Positions 42,723-51,188 of a stretch of 64,000 nucleotides of DNA are shown here, piece by piece. The position numbers were made by a program, and so were the translations under genes. The notes under the pieces are model-generated. The model was given only the letters and a program-made list of their open reading frames with translations. It had not been told where the DNA came from and made no database searches. The stretch is taken from contig JAKSLJ010000003.1 of the NCBI GenBank assembly GCA_024401275.1, positions 62,001 to 126,000 of the forward strand, written 5' to 3'. The DNA comes from Bacteroidaceae bacterium. Lineage in GTDB: Bacteria > Bacteroidota > Bacteroidia > Bacteroidales > Bacteroidaceae. The stretch's first letter is position 1. Each line of letters begins with the position of its first letter.

Positions 42723-43085
42723 ATGCAAAGTAACAAGTTAGTAGATGCCATTATAGACGGTATCGAAGAGAAAAAAGGAGAAGACATAGTTGTTATTGAC
42801 CTCGACGGTGTGGAGGGTGCAATATGCCAATTCTTCGTGATATGTTCCGGAAACTCACCTATACAGGTTGATGCTATCGCCGACTCTGTAGAGGAATGCG
42901 CTCGCAAGCAGGCTGGCGAAAAGCCGGTGCGCGTGGTCGGTCGCGAGAACTCTCAGTGGGTGGCGATGGACTATACAGACGTGATGGTCCACATCTTCCT
43001 CCCGGAAACACGCGAGTATTATCGCATAGAAGATCTCTGGCAGGATGCGGAAATCTTTGACGAAATAGAAGAAACTGAAGAATAA
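42723..43085 (+). CDS. rsfS: Ribosome silencing factor RsfS
   Basis: 120 residues. DIVVIDLDGVEGAICQFFVI, SGNSPIQVDAIADSVEE and WVAMDYTDVMVHIFLPETRE-YYRIEDLW are the RsfS/YbeB/DUF143 signature. It binds L14 of the large ribosomal subunit and blocks subunit joining during starvation. ftsH follows 2 bases later, an arrangement common in Bacteroidota. Confidence 0.95.
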   Translation: MQSNKLVDAIIDGIEEKKGEDIVVIDLDGVEGAICQFFVICSGNSPIQVDAIADSVEECARKQAGEKPVRVVGRENSQWVAMDYTDVMVHIFLPETREYYRIEDLWQDAEIFDEIEETEE

Positions 43086-43087
43086 TT

Positions 43088-45145
43088 ATGGCGAACAACA
43101 CATTACAGCCGAAAGACAATAAGCAGAACCAACCGAAGAAACCGAAGTTCGGCATGAACTGGTTTTACATCATGGTGATGGCTGCGTTGCTCGGCGCATA
43201 TATGTTTGGTGGCGATAAAACGACGGACTCGAGCATTTCAAAGCCTGCCACATACTCTGAATTCCAGAAGTATGTGAAGGAAGGCTATGTGCAAAGCATT
43301 ACTATTAATAATGTGGAGCATGAAATGGAACTGCACTTGAAGCCGGAGAAGATTCGCGAAATTTTCAAACAGCCTGCCAAGCAGACGGGCAAGTCGCCAT
43401 ATCTGCTCGTGCAGTATGGCAGCGCAGAAAAGGTGGAAAACTTCCTCGAAGAACAGAAGAAGGCGAAGAAATATACTGGCAGCATAACCTACGACAACAA
43501 GCAGCACAGCGAGTGGTGGGATATTCTGATCAGCTTCGGACCTATCCTGTTGCTCGTGCTTTTCTGGGTGTTCCTCTTCCGTGGCGCAGGCGGTGGCGGC
43601 GGTTTCGGCGGCGGCATCTTCGGCGTGGGCAAGAGCAAGGCAAAGATTTACGAGAAGGGCGAAGGCACTTCCGTAACCTTCAAGGATGTTGCCGGACAGG
43701 AAGGCGCTAAGCAGGAAGTGCAGGAAATCGTTGAGTTCTTGAAGAATCCGAACAAGTTTACCGAACTTGGCGGTAAGATACCAAAGGGCGCATTGCTCGT
43801 GGGACCTCCGGGAACTGGTAAGACTCTCCTTGCGAAAGCTGTTGCCGGCGAGGCTGGCGTGCCATTCCTCTCGCTGAGCGGTTCCGACTTCGTGGAGATG
43901 TTCGTCGGTGTGGGTGCTTCCCGCGTGCGTGACCTTTTCCGTCAGGCAAAGGAGAAGTCGCCATGTATCATCTTCATTGACGAGATTGATGCCGTCGGTC
44001 GTTCGCGTGCAAAGAACCCGAACATGGGTGGAAACGACGAGCGCGAAAATACTCTTAACGCACTCCTTACCGAGATGGACGGTTTCGGCACAAACTCTGG
44101 CGTCATCGTTTTGGCTGCGACAAACCGTGCCGACATGCTCGACTCGGCTCTGCTCCGTGCAGGTCGCTTTGACCGTCAGATAAATGTCGATCTCCCTAAC
44201 CTCAATGAGCGAAAGGCTATCTTCGGCGTTCACCTGAAGCCGCTGAAACTTGACGAGAGCGTTGACTCTACATATTTGGCTCGCCAGACTCCGGGATTCT
44301 CCGGCGCTGACATTGCCAATGTATGCAATGAGGCGGCTCTTATCGCAGCACGCAATAACCACGAGAAGGTTGTGGCACAGGACTTCCTTGATGCCGTGGA
44401 CAGAATAATCGGCGGTCTTGAGAAGAAGACTAAGGTGATGACTGATGCAGAGAAGCGCACTATCGCACTTCACGAAGCAGGTCATGCCACTATCTCTTGG
44501 TTCCTTGAATTCGCCAATCCGCTGGTAAAGGTGAGCATAGTGCCTCGCGGTCGTGCTCTCGGTGCAGCATGGTATATGCCGGAAGAGCGTCAGATAACTA
44601 CGAAAGAGGCTATGCTCGACGAGATGTGCTCGCTCCTTGGCGGTCGTGCGGCAGAGGAATTGTTTGTCGGCCATATCTCATCGGGTGCGATGAACGACCT
44701 GGAGCGCTCTACAAAGCAGGCTTACTCTATGATAGCATATATGGGTATGGGCGATAAACTGCCTAACCTCTGCTACTATAATAATTATGAGTATCAGTTC
44801 CAGAAGCCATATTCAGAGTCAACTGCCCGCCTTATCGACGAGGAGGTGCTGAAGATGGTCAACGAACAGTATGCTCGCGCAAAGCAGGTTCTTACTGAAC
44901 ATAAGGAAGGCCATAACAAGTTGGCTGAAGTGCTCATGGAGCGTGAGGTCATCATGGCAGAAGATGTTGAGAAAATCTTCGGTCCTCGTCCGTTCGTTAG
45001 CCGTTCGCAGGAAATCCTTGCAGCCGAAGAAGCTGCACGCAAGGCTGAGGAGGAAGAGGAAGCGCGCCGCAAGGAACTGGCAGAGAAAATGGCTGCCGAG
45101 CGTTTCCCTGATGTGAAACCTGAGGAGGATAAAGCGGAATCCTGA
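43088..45145 (+). CDS. ftsH: ATP-dependent membrane metalloprotease FtsH
   Basis: 685 residues. N-terminal helix ([20 protein letters not shown]), periplasmic domain, second helix ([14 protein letters not shown]) with a Gly-rich linker, AAA module with Walker A GPPGTGKT (residues 239-246), [12 protein letters not shown] and the SRH, then zinc protease HEAGH (462-466). It degrades membrane and short-lived regulatory proteins. The acidic/basic C-terminal tail ([20 protein letters not shown]) is coiled-coil-like. It is cotranscribed with rsfS and probably cdsA. Confidence 0.97.
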   Translation: MANNTLQPKDNKQNQPKKPKFGMNWFYIMVMAALLGAYMFGGDKTTDSSISKPATYSEFQKYVKEGYVQSITINNVEHEMELHLKPEKIREIFKQPAKQTGKSPYLLVQYGSAEKVENFLEEQKKAKKYTGSITYDNKQHSEWWDILISFGPILLLVLFWVFLFRGAGGGGGFGGGIFGVGKSKAKIYEKGEGTSVTFKDVAGQEGAKQEVQEIVEFLKNPNKFTELGGKIPKGALLVGPPGTGKTLLAKAVAGEAGVPFLSLSGSDFVEMFVGVGASRVRDLFRQAKEKSPCIIFIDEIDAVGRSRAKNPNMGGNDERENTLNALLTEMDGFGTNSGVIVLAATNRADMLDSALLRAGRFDRQINVDLPNLNERKAIFGVHLKPLKLDESVDSTYLARQTPGFSGADIANVCNEAALIAARNNHEKVVAQDFLDAVDRIIGGLEKKTKVMTDAEKRTIALHEAGHATISWFLEFANPLVKVSIVPRGRALGAAWYMPEERQITTKEAMLDEMCSLLGGRAAEELFVGHISSGAMNDLERSTKQAYSMIAYMGMGDKLPNLCYYNNYEYQFQKPYSESTARLIDEEVLKMVNEQYARAKQVLTEHKEGHNKLAEVLMEREVIMAEDVEKIFGPRPFVSRSQEILAAEEAARKAEEEEEARRKELAEKMAAERFPDVKPEEDKAES

Positions 45146-45155
45146 ATGCAGAATT

Positions 45156-45213
45156 AAATCCGTAAATTGTAAATTAGTAAATCCGTAAATTGTAAATTAG
45201 AAAATCCGTAAAT
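45156..45213 (+). repeat. Three 23-bp direct repeats before cdsA
   Basis: AAATCCGTAAAT starts at 45156, 45179 and 45202; the first two continue TGTAAATTAG. They fill the ftsH-cdsA gap. Similar AT-rich words occur in gaps at 19550, 36605-36665 and 37736-37775, so this may be slippage-prone spacer DNA. Confidence 0.7.
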
Positions 45214-45221
45214 CATCTAAG

Positions 45222-46133
45222 ATGAATAATTTTATCGTTCGCTCCATAACTGGAGTATTGTTTGTGGCTATTGTCATTTGTAGCTTCCTCGACCCGATAG
45301 CGATGGTTGCTCTTTTTACCCTTGTAACTGCGTTGGCAGTGCACGAGTTCTGCAGCATTATTAATAATAATGTAGAGAAGGTGCATGTTAATACCTTCAT
45401 CTGTACCGTTGCTGGTGCTTATTTCTTCTTGGCAATGGCAGGCTATTGCAGCGATTTTACGGGTAATGCCGGCGTGTTCATTCCTTATCTGATAACAGTG
45501 GTTTATCTGCTTGTCTCTGAACTCTACCTTAAGGCAGAGAACCCAATAGCCAACTGGGCTTATACAATGCTTTCGCAGATGTATGTGGCACTGCCACTGT
45601 CCATGATTAATGTGCTTGCTTTCGAACAGACTCAGCAGACTGCTCAGGGATGCTTCTCTCTGGAGTCAACCGTACCTGCTGTAAGCTTCTCGGCACTGCC
45701 TCTCATGGTGTTCGTCATCATCTGGATAAACGATACTGGCGCTTATCTCTCTGGTTCGCTTTTTGGCAAGCATAAGCTTTTCCCAAGAGTTAGCCCTGGC
45801 AAGAGCTGGGAAGGCAGCATCGGCGGTGGAATTCTCGTGCTTATCTTTGCCGCTGTGATGTGGTATCTGGTTGAGAAGACAACAGTTTTCAGTTTCTATT
45901 CTTACATAGCATATCATTTCTCACTGTTGGAATGGCTCGGCTTGGGATTGGTTGTGGTGTTCTTCAGCACATGGGGCGACCTCGTGGAGAGCCTTATCAA
46001 GCGCACTCTCGGCATAAAAGACAGCGGACATATCCTTCCTGGACATGGCGGAATGCTTGATCGTTTCGACTCTTCCCTCCTCGCCATGCCTGCCGCTGTT
46101 ATTTATCTTTTCACCCTTCAGATGATTAGATAA
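45222..46133 (+). CDS. cdsA: Phosphatidate cytidylyltransferase
   Basis: 303 residues with about eight membrane helices. The C-terminal signature is seen in FVIIWINDTGAYLSGSLFGK, followed by KLFPRVSPGKSWEGSIGG and KRTLGIKDSGHILPGHGGML-DRFDS, the CDP-diglyceride synthase motif. It makes CDP-diacylglycerol from phosphatidate and CTP, the entry point to phospholipid synthesis. It lies 76 bases after ftsH, separated by short tandem repeats. Confidence 0.95.
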   Translation: MNNFIVRSITGVLFVAIVICSFLDPIAMVALFTLVTALAVHEFCSIINNNVEKVHVNTFICTVAGAYFFLAMAGYCSDFTGNAGVFIPYLITVVYLLVSELYLKAENPIANWAYTMLSQMYVALPLSMINVLAFEQTQQTAQGCFSLESTVPAVSFSALPLMVFVIIWINDTGAYLSGSLFGKHKLFPRVSPGKSWEGSIGGGILVLIFAAVMWYLVEKTTVFSFYSYIAYHFSLLEWLGLGLVVVFFSTWGDLVESLIKRTLGIKDSGHILPGHGGMLDRFDSSLLAMPAAVIYLFTLQMIR

Positions 46134-46149
46134 TATCTGATTTATCAAA

Positions 46150-46187
46150 GCGCTCCTTATCAAGGGGCTCTGAATCTTCGAGCAAAA
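46150..46187 (+). repeat. Partial copy C of the dispersed intergenic repeat
   Basis: CTCCTTATCAAGGGGCTCTG and ATCTTCGAGCAAAAC match the end of copy B (31749-31786). Confidence 0.7.
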
Positions 46188-46242
46188 CAGAAAATAAAAA
46201 TCTTAGAGGAAATTCTATAATTGTAACTCCGAAATCTGTAAA

Positions 46243-47232
46243 ATGAAAAAGGTTCTTTCACTCTTCTTCTTGGCTTCATTGCTTGTAAACTGTACGGCAG
46301 AAGCACAGAAAGCTGACAAGGTCACTGTAGAAGGCTATGTCGGCGATAAATCAACTATGGTTTATCTCGTAAATGCAGATACTTTCAACGACCTTATCGA
46401 CAGCGTGGCTGTCAAGGACGGCCGCTTCACTACTGAGTTGCCAGCAAAGGAAAACTGCCTTGTATTCCTTTCTGCCAACGGTGGCTACCAGCAGTTCTTC
46501 TGCGCTGAAGGCGAGAAGGTTAGCGTGGATGCAGTCAATGATGTCATTGAGGGCACTGGACTTAACGCAAAGTGGGGTAAACTCAATGCGGACATGAAGG
46601 CAGAAGGCGCTGATGCAAAGAAACTACTTGTTGATTTCTGCAAGGAAAACAAGGATAATATGCTTCCTGTTGCAGCTATGATAGTTTATCAGGAGCTGGT
46701 GCAATGGGATGTTGTAACCGAAATCATGGAAGCTTGCGAAGGCAAAGCGTTCCTGAAAAATCCTTATGTGATTTCGTTTCTTATGATGGCTCAGTCACAG
46801 CAGGCTCGTGCTGTCGGAACTCCGCTGAAGGATATTGCTATCCCAGATGCAAAGGGAAAGATGCATAAACTCTCAAATTATGTGGGCAAGGGCAAGGTTG
46901 TGCTTGTTGACTTTTGGGCTTCTTGGTGCGGACCTTGCTGCAAGGAAATGCCGAATGTAGTTGATGCTTACGCTAAATACAAGTCTAAGGGCTTTGAGAT
47001 TGTCGGCGTTTCGCTCGACCAGAAGAAGGAACCTTGGCTGGCTGCCGTAAAGCGTCTCGGCATGACTTGGCCGCAGCTTTCTGACCTTAAGGGCTGGAAG
47101 TGTGAAGCCGCTGCCCTTTATGGTGTACAGGCTATCCCGTCAAATGTACTTTTCGACAAAGACGGAAAAATCATTGCAACAGATCTTACTGGCGCTGCAT
47201 TACAGAGAAAACTCGCCGAGTTGTTCAAATAA
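46243..47232 (+). CDS. TlpA-like thiol-disulfide oxidoreductase with DUF4369 domain
   Basis: 329 residues. Signal MKKVLSLFFLASLLVNCTAE, possibly a lipoprotein (LVNC). The N-terminal ~100 residues (VTVEGYVGDKSTMVYLVNAD, IDSVAVKDGRFTTELPA) fit DUF4369. The C-terminal thioredoxin fold has VLVDFWASWCGPCCKEMPNV with active site WCGPC at 228-232 and the cis-Pro loop YGVQAIPSNVLFDKDG. It works in the periplasm, reducing disulfides. Bacteroidota carry many of these. The next gene is 24 bases on. Confidence 0.92.
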   Translation: MKKVLSLFFLASLLVNCTAEAQKADKVTVEGYVGDKSTMVYLVNADTFNDLIDSVAVKDGRFTTELPAKENCLVFLSANGGYQQFFCAEGEKVSVDAVNDVIEGTGLNAKWGKLNADMKAEGADAKKLLVDFCKENKDNMLPVAAMIVYQELVQWDVVTEIMEACEGKAFLKNPYVISFLMMAQSQQARAVGTPLKDIAIPDAKGKMHKLSNYVGKGKVVLVDFWASWCGPCCKEMPNVVDAYAKYKSKGFEIVGVSLDQKKEPWLAAVKRLGMTWPQLSDLKGWKCEAAALYGVQAIPSNVLFDKDGKIIATDLTGAALQRKLAELFK

Positions 47233-47256
47233 TATAAATCTCAAAATATTGCCAAT

Positions 47257-47850
47257 ATGAAAAGAATTCTTTCCTTCATCCTTCTCTTTACTCTCGCATC
47301 AGCAGTTTCTTTCGCTCAGCACTCAGACCTTAAGGCATACGGGCTTAAGGGCAAGGTGAAGCGCATTTCAACAAGCGACCGTGAAGGTGTAGCTTTCGAC
47401 AAGAACGGAAAGATATTTTCTATCCGTATTCCAAGCATTCTGGCAGGTGGTGGCAGCGTCTATGGCAAAAAGATAAACCACAAGAACAATAGAATCTCAT
47501 CCGTTAGCTACCCTGGTGAATGGGAAGGTGCTATTGGAACTACCGTTACCTACAAGTACAATACGGCGGGCTATCTCGTATCTACCGAACTTAGTGGTCA
47601 CGAGTGGTGGAATAACTACTACTATTCAAACTACAAGAACGGTCTTCCTTACACAGTGAAACTTGATGTCGGTGGCGAAGCTCATAGCGAGGAAGGAACT
47701 TGCAAAATCATCTACACAAAGTTTGACTCACACGGCAATTGGACACAGTGCCGTTGGGACGGAACGCTGAGAATAACTGATGATGGTGGCGATACTTACC
47801 ACAACGAGAAATACAGCCATACTATCAAACGAGAAATCTTCTACTATTAA
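47257..47850 (+). CDS. Secreted protein of unknown function
   Basis: 197 residues with signal peptide MKRILSFILLFTLASAVSFAQ. Beta-rich body with segments such as YGLKGKVKRISTSDREGVAF, VTYKYNTAGYLVSTELSG and IIYTKFDSHGNWTQC, reminiscent of RHS/YD-like repeats found in small Bacteroidota periplasmic proteins. No catalytic motif is visible. It follows the TlpA-like gene by 24 bases and is likely in the same transcript. Confidence 0.7.
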   Translation: MKRILSFILLFTLASAVSFAQHSDLKAYGLKGKVKRISTSDREGVAFDKNGKIFSIRIPSILAGGGSVYGKKINHKNNRISSVSYPGEWEGAIGTTVTYKYNTAGYLVSTELSGHEWWNNYYYSNYKNGLPYTVKLDVGGEAHSEEGTCKIIYTKFDSHGNWTQCRWDGTLRITDDGGDTYHNEKYSHTIKREIFYY

Positions 47851-47859
47851 TTCAAGGAA

Positions 47860-48051
47860 ATGAGCGAAGAATTATTGCGATCATATCGCCTCACATCTAT
47901 GGAGGAACCTACTGACGAAATGCTCCACGCCATTATGGAAAAGGTGGCTGCGGCAGCAAGAAAGTCAAGTGCTCGGGCAGCTGAGATACATCGTAAACGT
48001 CTGGCTGAAATTTCTGCAATGAGAGCCAGAAGAACTATGTTGGCACAATGA
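47860..48051 (+). CDS. Small helical protein paired with a zeta-toxin relic (possible antitoxin)
   Basis: 63 residues, MSEELLRSYRLTSMEEPTDE then a helical Ala/Arg-rich stretch ending RRTMLAQ. Its TGA overlaps the ATG of the P-loop relic at 48048 by 4 bases, the usual coupling of a small regulator with a zeta-like kinase gene. The antitoxin role is inferred from position only. It also lies only 9 bases after the secreted protein gene. Confidence 0.6.
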   Translation: MSEELLRSYRLTSMEEPTDEMLHAIMEKVAAAARKSSARAAEIHRKRLAEISAMRARRTMLAQ

Positions 48052-48223
48052 GCACCGAACGTCGTCCTACACTTTGCATAGTTGCTGGTCCTAATGGATC
48101 GGGCAAGACGACAACTCTGTTGAAGACGAACTTCCTCAACTAATCTATCGAACTGTTGACGGTAAGGTCTTCAAGCAATATACCGATAATGTGCCGGAAT
48201 GGGCAGAATCTTTGGTGGAATAA
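48048..48223 (+). pseudogene. Zeta-toxin-like P-loop kinase with internal deletion
   Basis: The N-terminus MSTERRPTLCIVAGPNGSGK plus TTTLLKT carries the Walker A of zeta-type toxins. After about 31 codons the frame stops (48141). Shifting frame at about 48129 gives ELPQLIYRTVDGKVFKQYTD and NVPEWAESLVE, the usual C-terminal end of this family. The central ~130 codons are missing, so the gene is a deletion relic and inactive. Confidence 0.75.
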
Positions 48224-48331
48224 AGTGAAATTTGTCAGTTTATAATACCCCATTTTTTCAATTAAAAAGTGTTCTTTTGTGGTTATTTTATTGGGCATCT
48301 GGTTGAAAGAGCGCGGAAAACTATGAATTAA

Positions 48332-48363
48332 TTTGGTATTTCACTCACTTATTCGTAACTTTG
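48332..48363 (+). promoter_or_regulatory. -33/-7 promoter of the PIN toxin-antitoxin pair
   Basis: TTTG (48332-48335) and TAACTTTG (48356-48363), 20 bases apart, 19 bases before the ATG at 48383. Confidence 0.8.
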
Positions 48364-48382
48364 TCGCCGAAAAACATCTATT

Positions 48383-48682
48383 ATGAAGAACAAATACACC
48401 ATACCTGAACAAGAACCGCAAATGGTCAGAGATGAAAGTGCTGAGTATGTCTCTGAGTGGGTTATTCCAGTGCGTGTGCCAACTATGGGGGGGTACACTA
48501 TGGACGAACTTATAGGGCGTCTTACAACATTTGCTTTAGCATTGGTAAAGTCGGAAACACCGAAGAGAACAGATAAGGTGTATTCGTCAAGACTTATGCG
48601 TCTACATGAGAGATCACGTAATAACATAACAGAGCAGGATATGCAAGAAGATGGTCGCTTAGCATATTTGATAAACAAATAG
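48383..48682 (+). CDS. Probable antitoxin of a PIN-domain TA pair
   Basis: 99 residues: MKNKYTIPEQEPQMVRDESA... VIPVRVPTMGGYTMDELIGR. The first part may form a swapped strand and DNA-contacting region; the C-terminal tail (KRTDKVYSSRLMRLHERSRN) is basic and helical. It is directly upstream (4-base gap) of a PIN-domain gene and follows a strong promoter, as VapB-like antitoxins do. I do not recognise its exact family. In-frame GTTATTCCAGTGCG codons are normal. Confidence 0.65.
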   Translation: MKNKYTIPEQEPQMVRDESAEYVSEWVIPVRVPTMGGYTMDELIGRLTTFALALVKSETPKRTDKVYSSRLMRLHERSRNNITEQDMQEDGRLAYLINK

Positions 48683-48686
48683 AAGA

Positions 48687-49115
48687 ATGTCCAAGAAAGT
48701 ATTTATTGATACCAACGTCCTGCTTGATTTTGTTCTTTGTCGTGATGGCGATGAACTGGCTATGGATATCTTTCAAATGGGTGAAGAGGCAAAGATACAA
48801 TTGTGTGTATCGTTCCTGACAATGGCAAATGTAGCATACGTAGCTCGCAAACATCGTACAAAAGAGGAGTTGTATACATATCTTCGTGACTTCGCATCCA
48901 TGTTTGAGATTCTTGCTATGGATGATTCGCAATATAAAGAAGCATTAAAATATCAGGCTACTGATTTTGAAGATATGTTGCAATACCAATGTGCTAGTTC
49001 GCACAACTGTGATCTTATTATAACCAATAATATTAAGCATTTCAAATTTTCGCTTATGCCAGTGAATACTCCATTAGAGTTCCTCGCTGAATATGATCAA
49101 AGAGCAAATAACTAA
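48687..49115 (+). CDS. PIN-domain ribonuclease toxin (VapC-like)
   Basis: 142 residues. KVFIDTNVLLDFVLCRDG has the first PIN acidic residue (D in FIDTNVLLD); the further acidics lie in DFEDMLQYQCA and CDLIITNNIKHF, as in VapC-type RNases needing Mg2+. Probably cleaves tRNA or mRNA when the antitoxin is lost. It stands in the accessory zone ahead of the type III restriction genes. Confidence 0.85.
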   Translation: MSKKVFIDTNVLLDFVLCRDGDELAMDIFQMGEEAKIQLCVSFLTMANVAYVARKHRTKEELYTYLRDFASMFEILAMDDSQYKEALKYQATDFEDMLQYQCASSHNCDLIITNNIKHFKFSLMPVNTPLEFLAEYDQRANN

Positions 49116-49559
49116 ATATAACATAGCACAAAGCCCAACGCTCATTATGGCCAATAACTACCTAAGCATTACCAAAAGGCTGCACTAACCTGCTGCCACT
49201 CAAATACAAATACAAATCAAAACAAAAACACACTGACAAAAACATATAATACATAAACATATAGCATTGACTATTATTTCGCGTTCAGAAAAAGAAAAAG
49301 CCTGAGAAACTGATTTCTTTTCACCTGAAAGGATTTCGAAGTAATTTGTTCACGAGGATTGTCTGATATAAGGACTTTCCCGATCTGTCACACATGCAGT
49401 TAATGTTTACACAAAGGTGTAGACATTCTCCAGTGTGACAGGCGGGTTTCTTCTCAGGCTTCCCGTGAACGCGAATGGAAAGGTCTGCACCTTTTCTTTG
49501 TTTACTCCGTTCTTCGCATAGTTGAAAGAGTAGTTTTTGCTAAGAAACTACAATAAACT
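49116..49559. other. Non-coding gap between TA pair and type III restriction genes
   Basis: Besides the structured element (49278-49500) it contains an A-rich low-complexity run (49195-49262, AAATACAAATACAAATC) and a GTAGTTT/AAACTAC hairpin (49530-49551) 9 bases before the mod ATG. No gene is apparent. Confidence 0.7.
49278..49500 (+). ncRNA. Candidate structured RNA element with terminal stem and terminator
   Basis: Four perfect or near-perfect nested helices: TTCGCGTTCA (49278-49287) with TGAACGCGAA (49466-49475); AAGCCTGAGAA (49298-49308) with TTCTCAGGCTT (49451-49461); CTGTCACAC (49385-49393) with GTGTGACAG (49433-49441); AATGTTTACAC (49402-49412) with GTGTAGACATT (49417-49427), one G-T pair, closed by AAAG. 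Immediately after, AAAGGT-ctgc-ACCTTTTCTTTG (49480-49500) looks like a rho-independent terminator. There is no ORF inside. No good TAnnTTTG promoter is seen directly upstream, so the strand is inferred from the terminator. A palindromic mobile element is the alternative. Confidence 0.6.
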
Positions 49560-51176
49560 ATGGCAGATAACAACATTACTGCAACTCGTGAAAGCCTTAT
49601 TGCCGAGATTGAAAGACGAGTTGAAGACAAGATTCTGGAGCAGACAAATGCCGATTTGCTCACCAAACTTATCCGCAATGCTGATACATTGGATGAGGCA
49701 ATGGCTATTGCTCAGTTGGGTACGACCTACAAGCGTACAGGTCTTCATTACGACAAACGCCTTGAAAAGCAAAGAGGCAACACAATCAAGTACTTCAAGA
49801 AGAATGAAAAACTTAGTTTCTCTGATGGTTCCAATAATCCTCACCACAAACTTATTATCGGCGACAACTACGATGCCTTGAATAATCTTCTTGTTCAGTA
49901 TCGTGGCAAGGTTGATGTTATCTACATTGACCCACCTTACGGAAAGGATAGTATGGGTGATTTTGCCAAGACCAATTACGAGAATTCCATAACAAGAGAT
50001 AATCTTTTGTCAATGTTACAGCCAAGGTTGAAATTAGCATCCGAGTTGTTGTCAAAGACAGGAGCCATATTTTGTAGTATAGATGACAAAAACCATGCAT
50101 TTGTTAAGTGCTTGATGGACGAAGTGTTTGGCGAATCTAATTTCATGGGAAATATAATTTGGCGTAAGAAATCAGGTGGTGGACAAACAGACGAATTCTT
50201 TGTGACCGAACACGAATATGTTTTGTCATATAGAAAATCAGATGCTTTTAGATGGCTTGATTTTAATGAGGATGCAGTGGAAAGTGACTTTAAATATGAT
50301 GCGAATGATGGCAAAGGCAAGTACTCTATTACCAAATTAGAGAAATGGGGAAGTGCTGCACATAGTGAGGATAGACCAACAATGTGTTTCCCAATAAAAG
50401 ATCCCGATGGAAATGATTTCTTTCCCGTTGCTCCAGACAAACTTCCTGGTAGATGGCGCGTTGGTGCTAAAAGAATGCAATCTCTTATAGATGAAAATGC
50501 GATTCATTGGGAGAAAGATGAAGAGTTGAAACGATGGATTCCTTACGAAAAAAACTATTATACACAAGCTAAAGGTAAGCTCCTAAAATGTCGTAGCATA
50601 TTCTTTAATGTAGCAGAAACTGGTACGGCGACAAAACTTTTGACATCCATCTTCAACAAGAAGGATAGTTTTGACAATCCTAAACCTATCGAAGTCTTAA
50701 AGAAAATCTTTGAGCACATGCAAAATGATCTCGTTGTAGATTTCTTTGCAGGAAGTGCAAGCACTGGCCATGCCATTCTTGATATGAATATGGATGATGA
50801 GAATCGCCAGTTTATACTTTGTCAATGCAATGAAATCACAAAAAAGAATCCTCATGGCATAGCCTTAGATGTAACAGCTCCTCGTCTGAAACGAATAATG
50901 ACAGGCTCTTGCTATAATCAATCCGAGAAGTATCCTTTCTATACAGGATGCAATGACTATCCATGGTCGGAAGACCACGAACCTTACGGCGGCAGCCTTG
51001 ATGTATACGAAATAGACTCTGTCTCAAATGCAGAACACATCTGCGGCAAGACTCCTTTCGATGTAATAGACGAAACGCTGTATGGCAAAGAGAAGTTCAC
51101 ATCTTTGGAGGAAAAAATAAAGTGGGTATGCGAGAACTTCGAGATTACGCAAGATAAGCTTGTTGAGAAGAAATAA
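49560..51176 (+). CDS. mod: Type III restriction-modification methyltransferase (Mod)
   Basis: 538 residues, beta-class adenine methyltransferase order. Catalytic DPPY (VIYIDPPYGKDSMGDFAKTN, residues 124-127) comes before the AdoMet-binding LVVDFFAGSASTGHAILDMN (near residue 397). Between them is the target-recognition part, IWRKKSGGGQTDEFFVTEHE and neighbours. It recognises and methylates one strand of an asymmetric site and guides the Res subunit. The site cannot be read from sequence. res follows 12 bases on. Confidence 0.92.
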   Translation: MADNNITATRESLIAEIERRVEDKILEQTNADLLTKLIRNADTLDEAMAIAQLGTTYKRTGLHYDKRLEKQRGNTIKYFKKNEKLSFSDGSNNPHHKLIIGDNYDALNNLLVQYRGKVDVIYIDPPYGKDSMGDFAKTNYENSITRDNLLSMLQPRLKLASELLSKTGAIFCSIDDKNHAFVKCLMDEVFGESNFMGNIIWRKKSGGGQTDEFFVTEHEYVLSYRKSDAFRWLDFNEDAVESDFKYDANDGKGKYSITKLEKWGSAAHSEDRPTMCFPIKDPDGNDFFPVAPDKLPGRWRVGAKRMQSLIDENAIHWEKDEELKRWIPYEKNYYTQAKGKLLKCRSIFFNVAETGTATKLLTSIFNKKDSFDNPKPIEVLKKIFEHMQNDLVVDFFAGSASTGHAILDMNMDDENRQFILCQCNEITKKNPHGIALDVTAPRLKRIMTGSCYNQSEKYPFYTGCNDYPWSEDHEPYGGSLDVYEIDSVSNAEHICGKTPFDVIDETLYGKEKFTSLEEKIKWVCENFEITQDKLVEKK

Positions 51177-51188
51177 GGAGATGCGACT

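Noticed and set aside
43238-44674. Long minus-strand open frame opposite ftsH
   Set aside because: It is antisense to an unambiguous ftsH, has Cys/Leu/Ser-rich composition and no motif; it is a codon-bias shadow.
49278-49500. Complete retron
   Set aside because: The paired ends recall msr/msd a1-a2 repeats, but no reverse transcriptase gene is anywhere in the window and no branching-G context is convincing.
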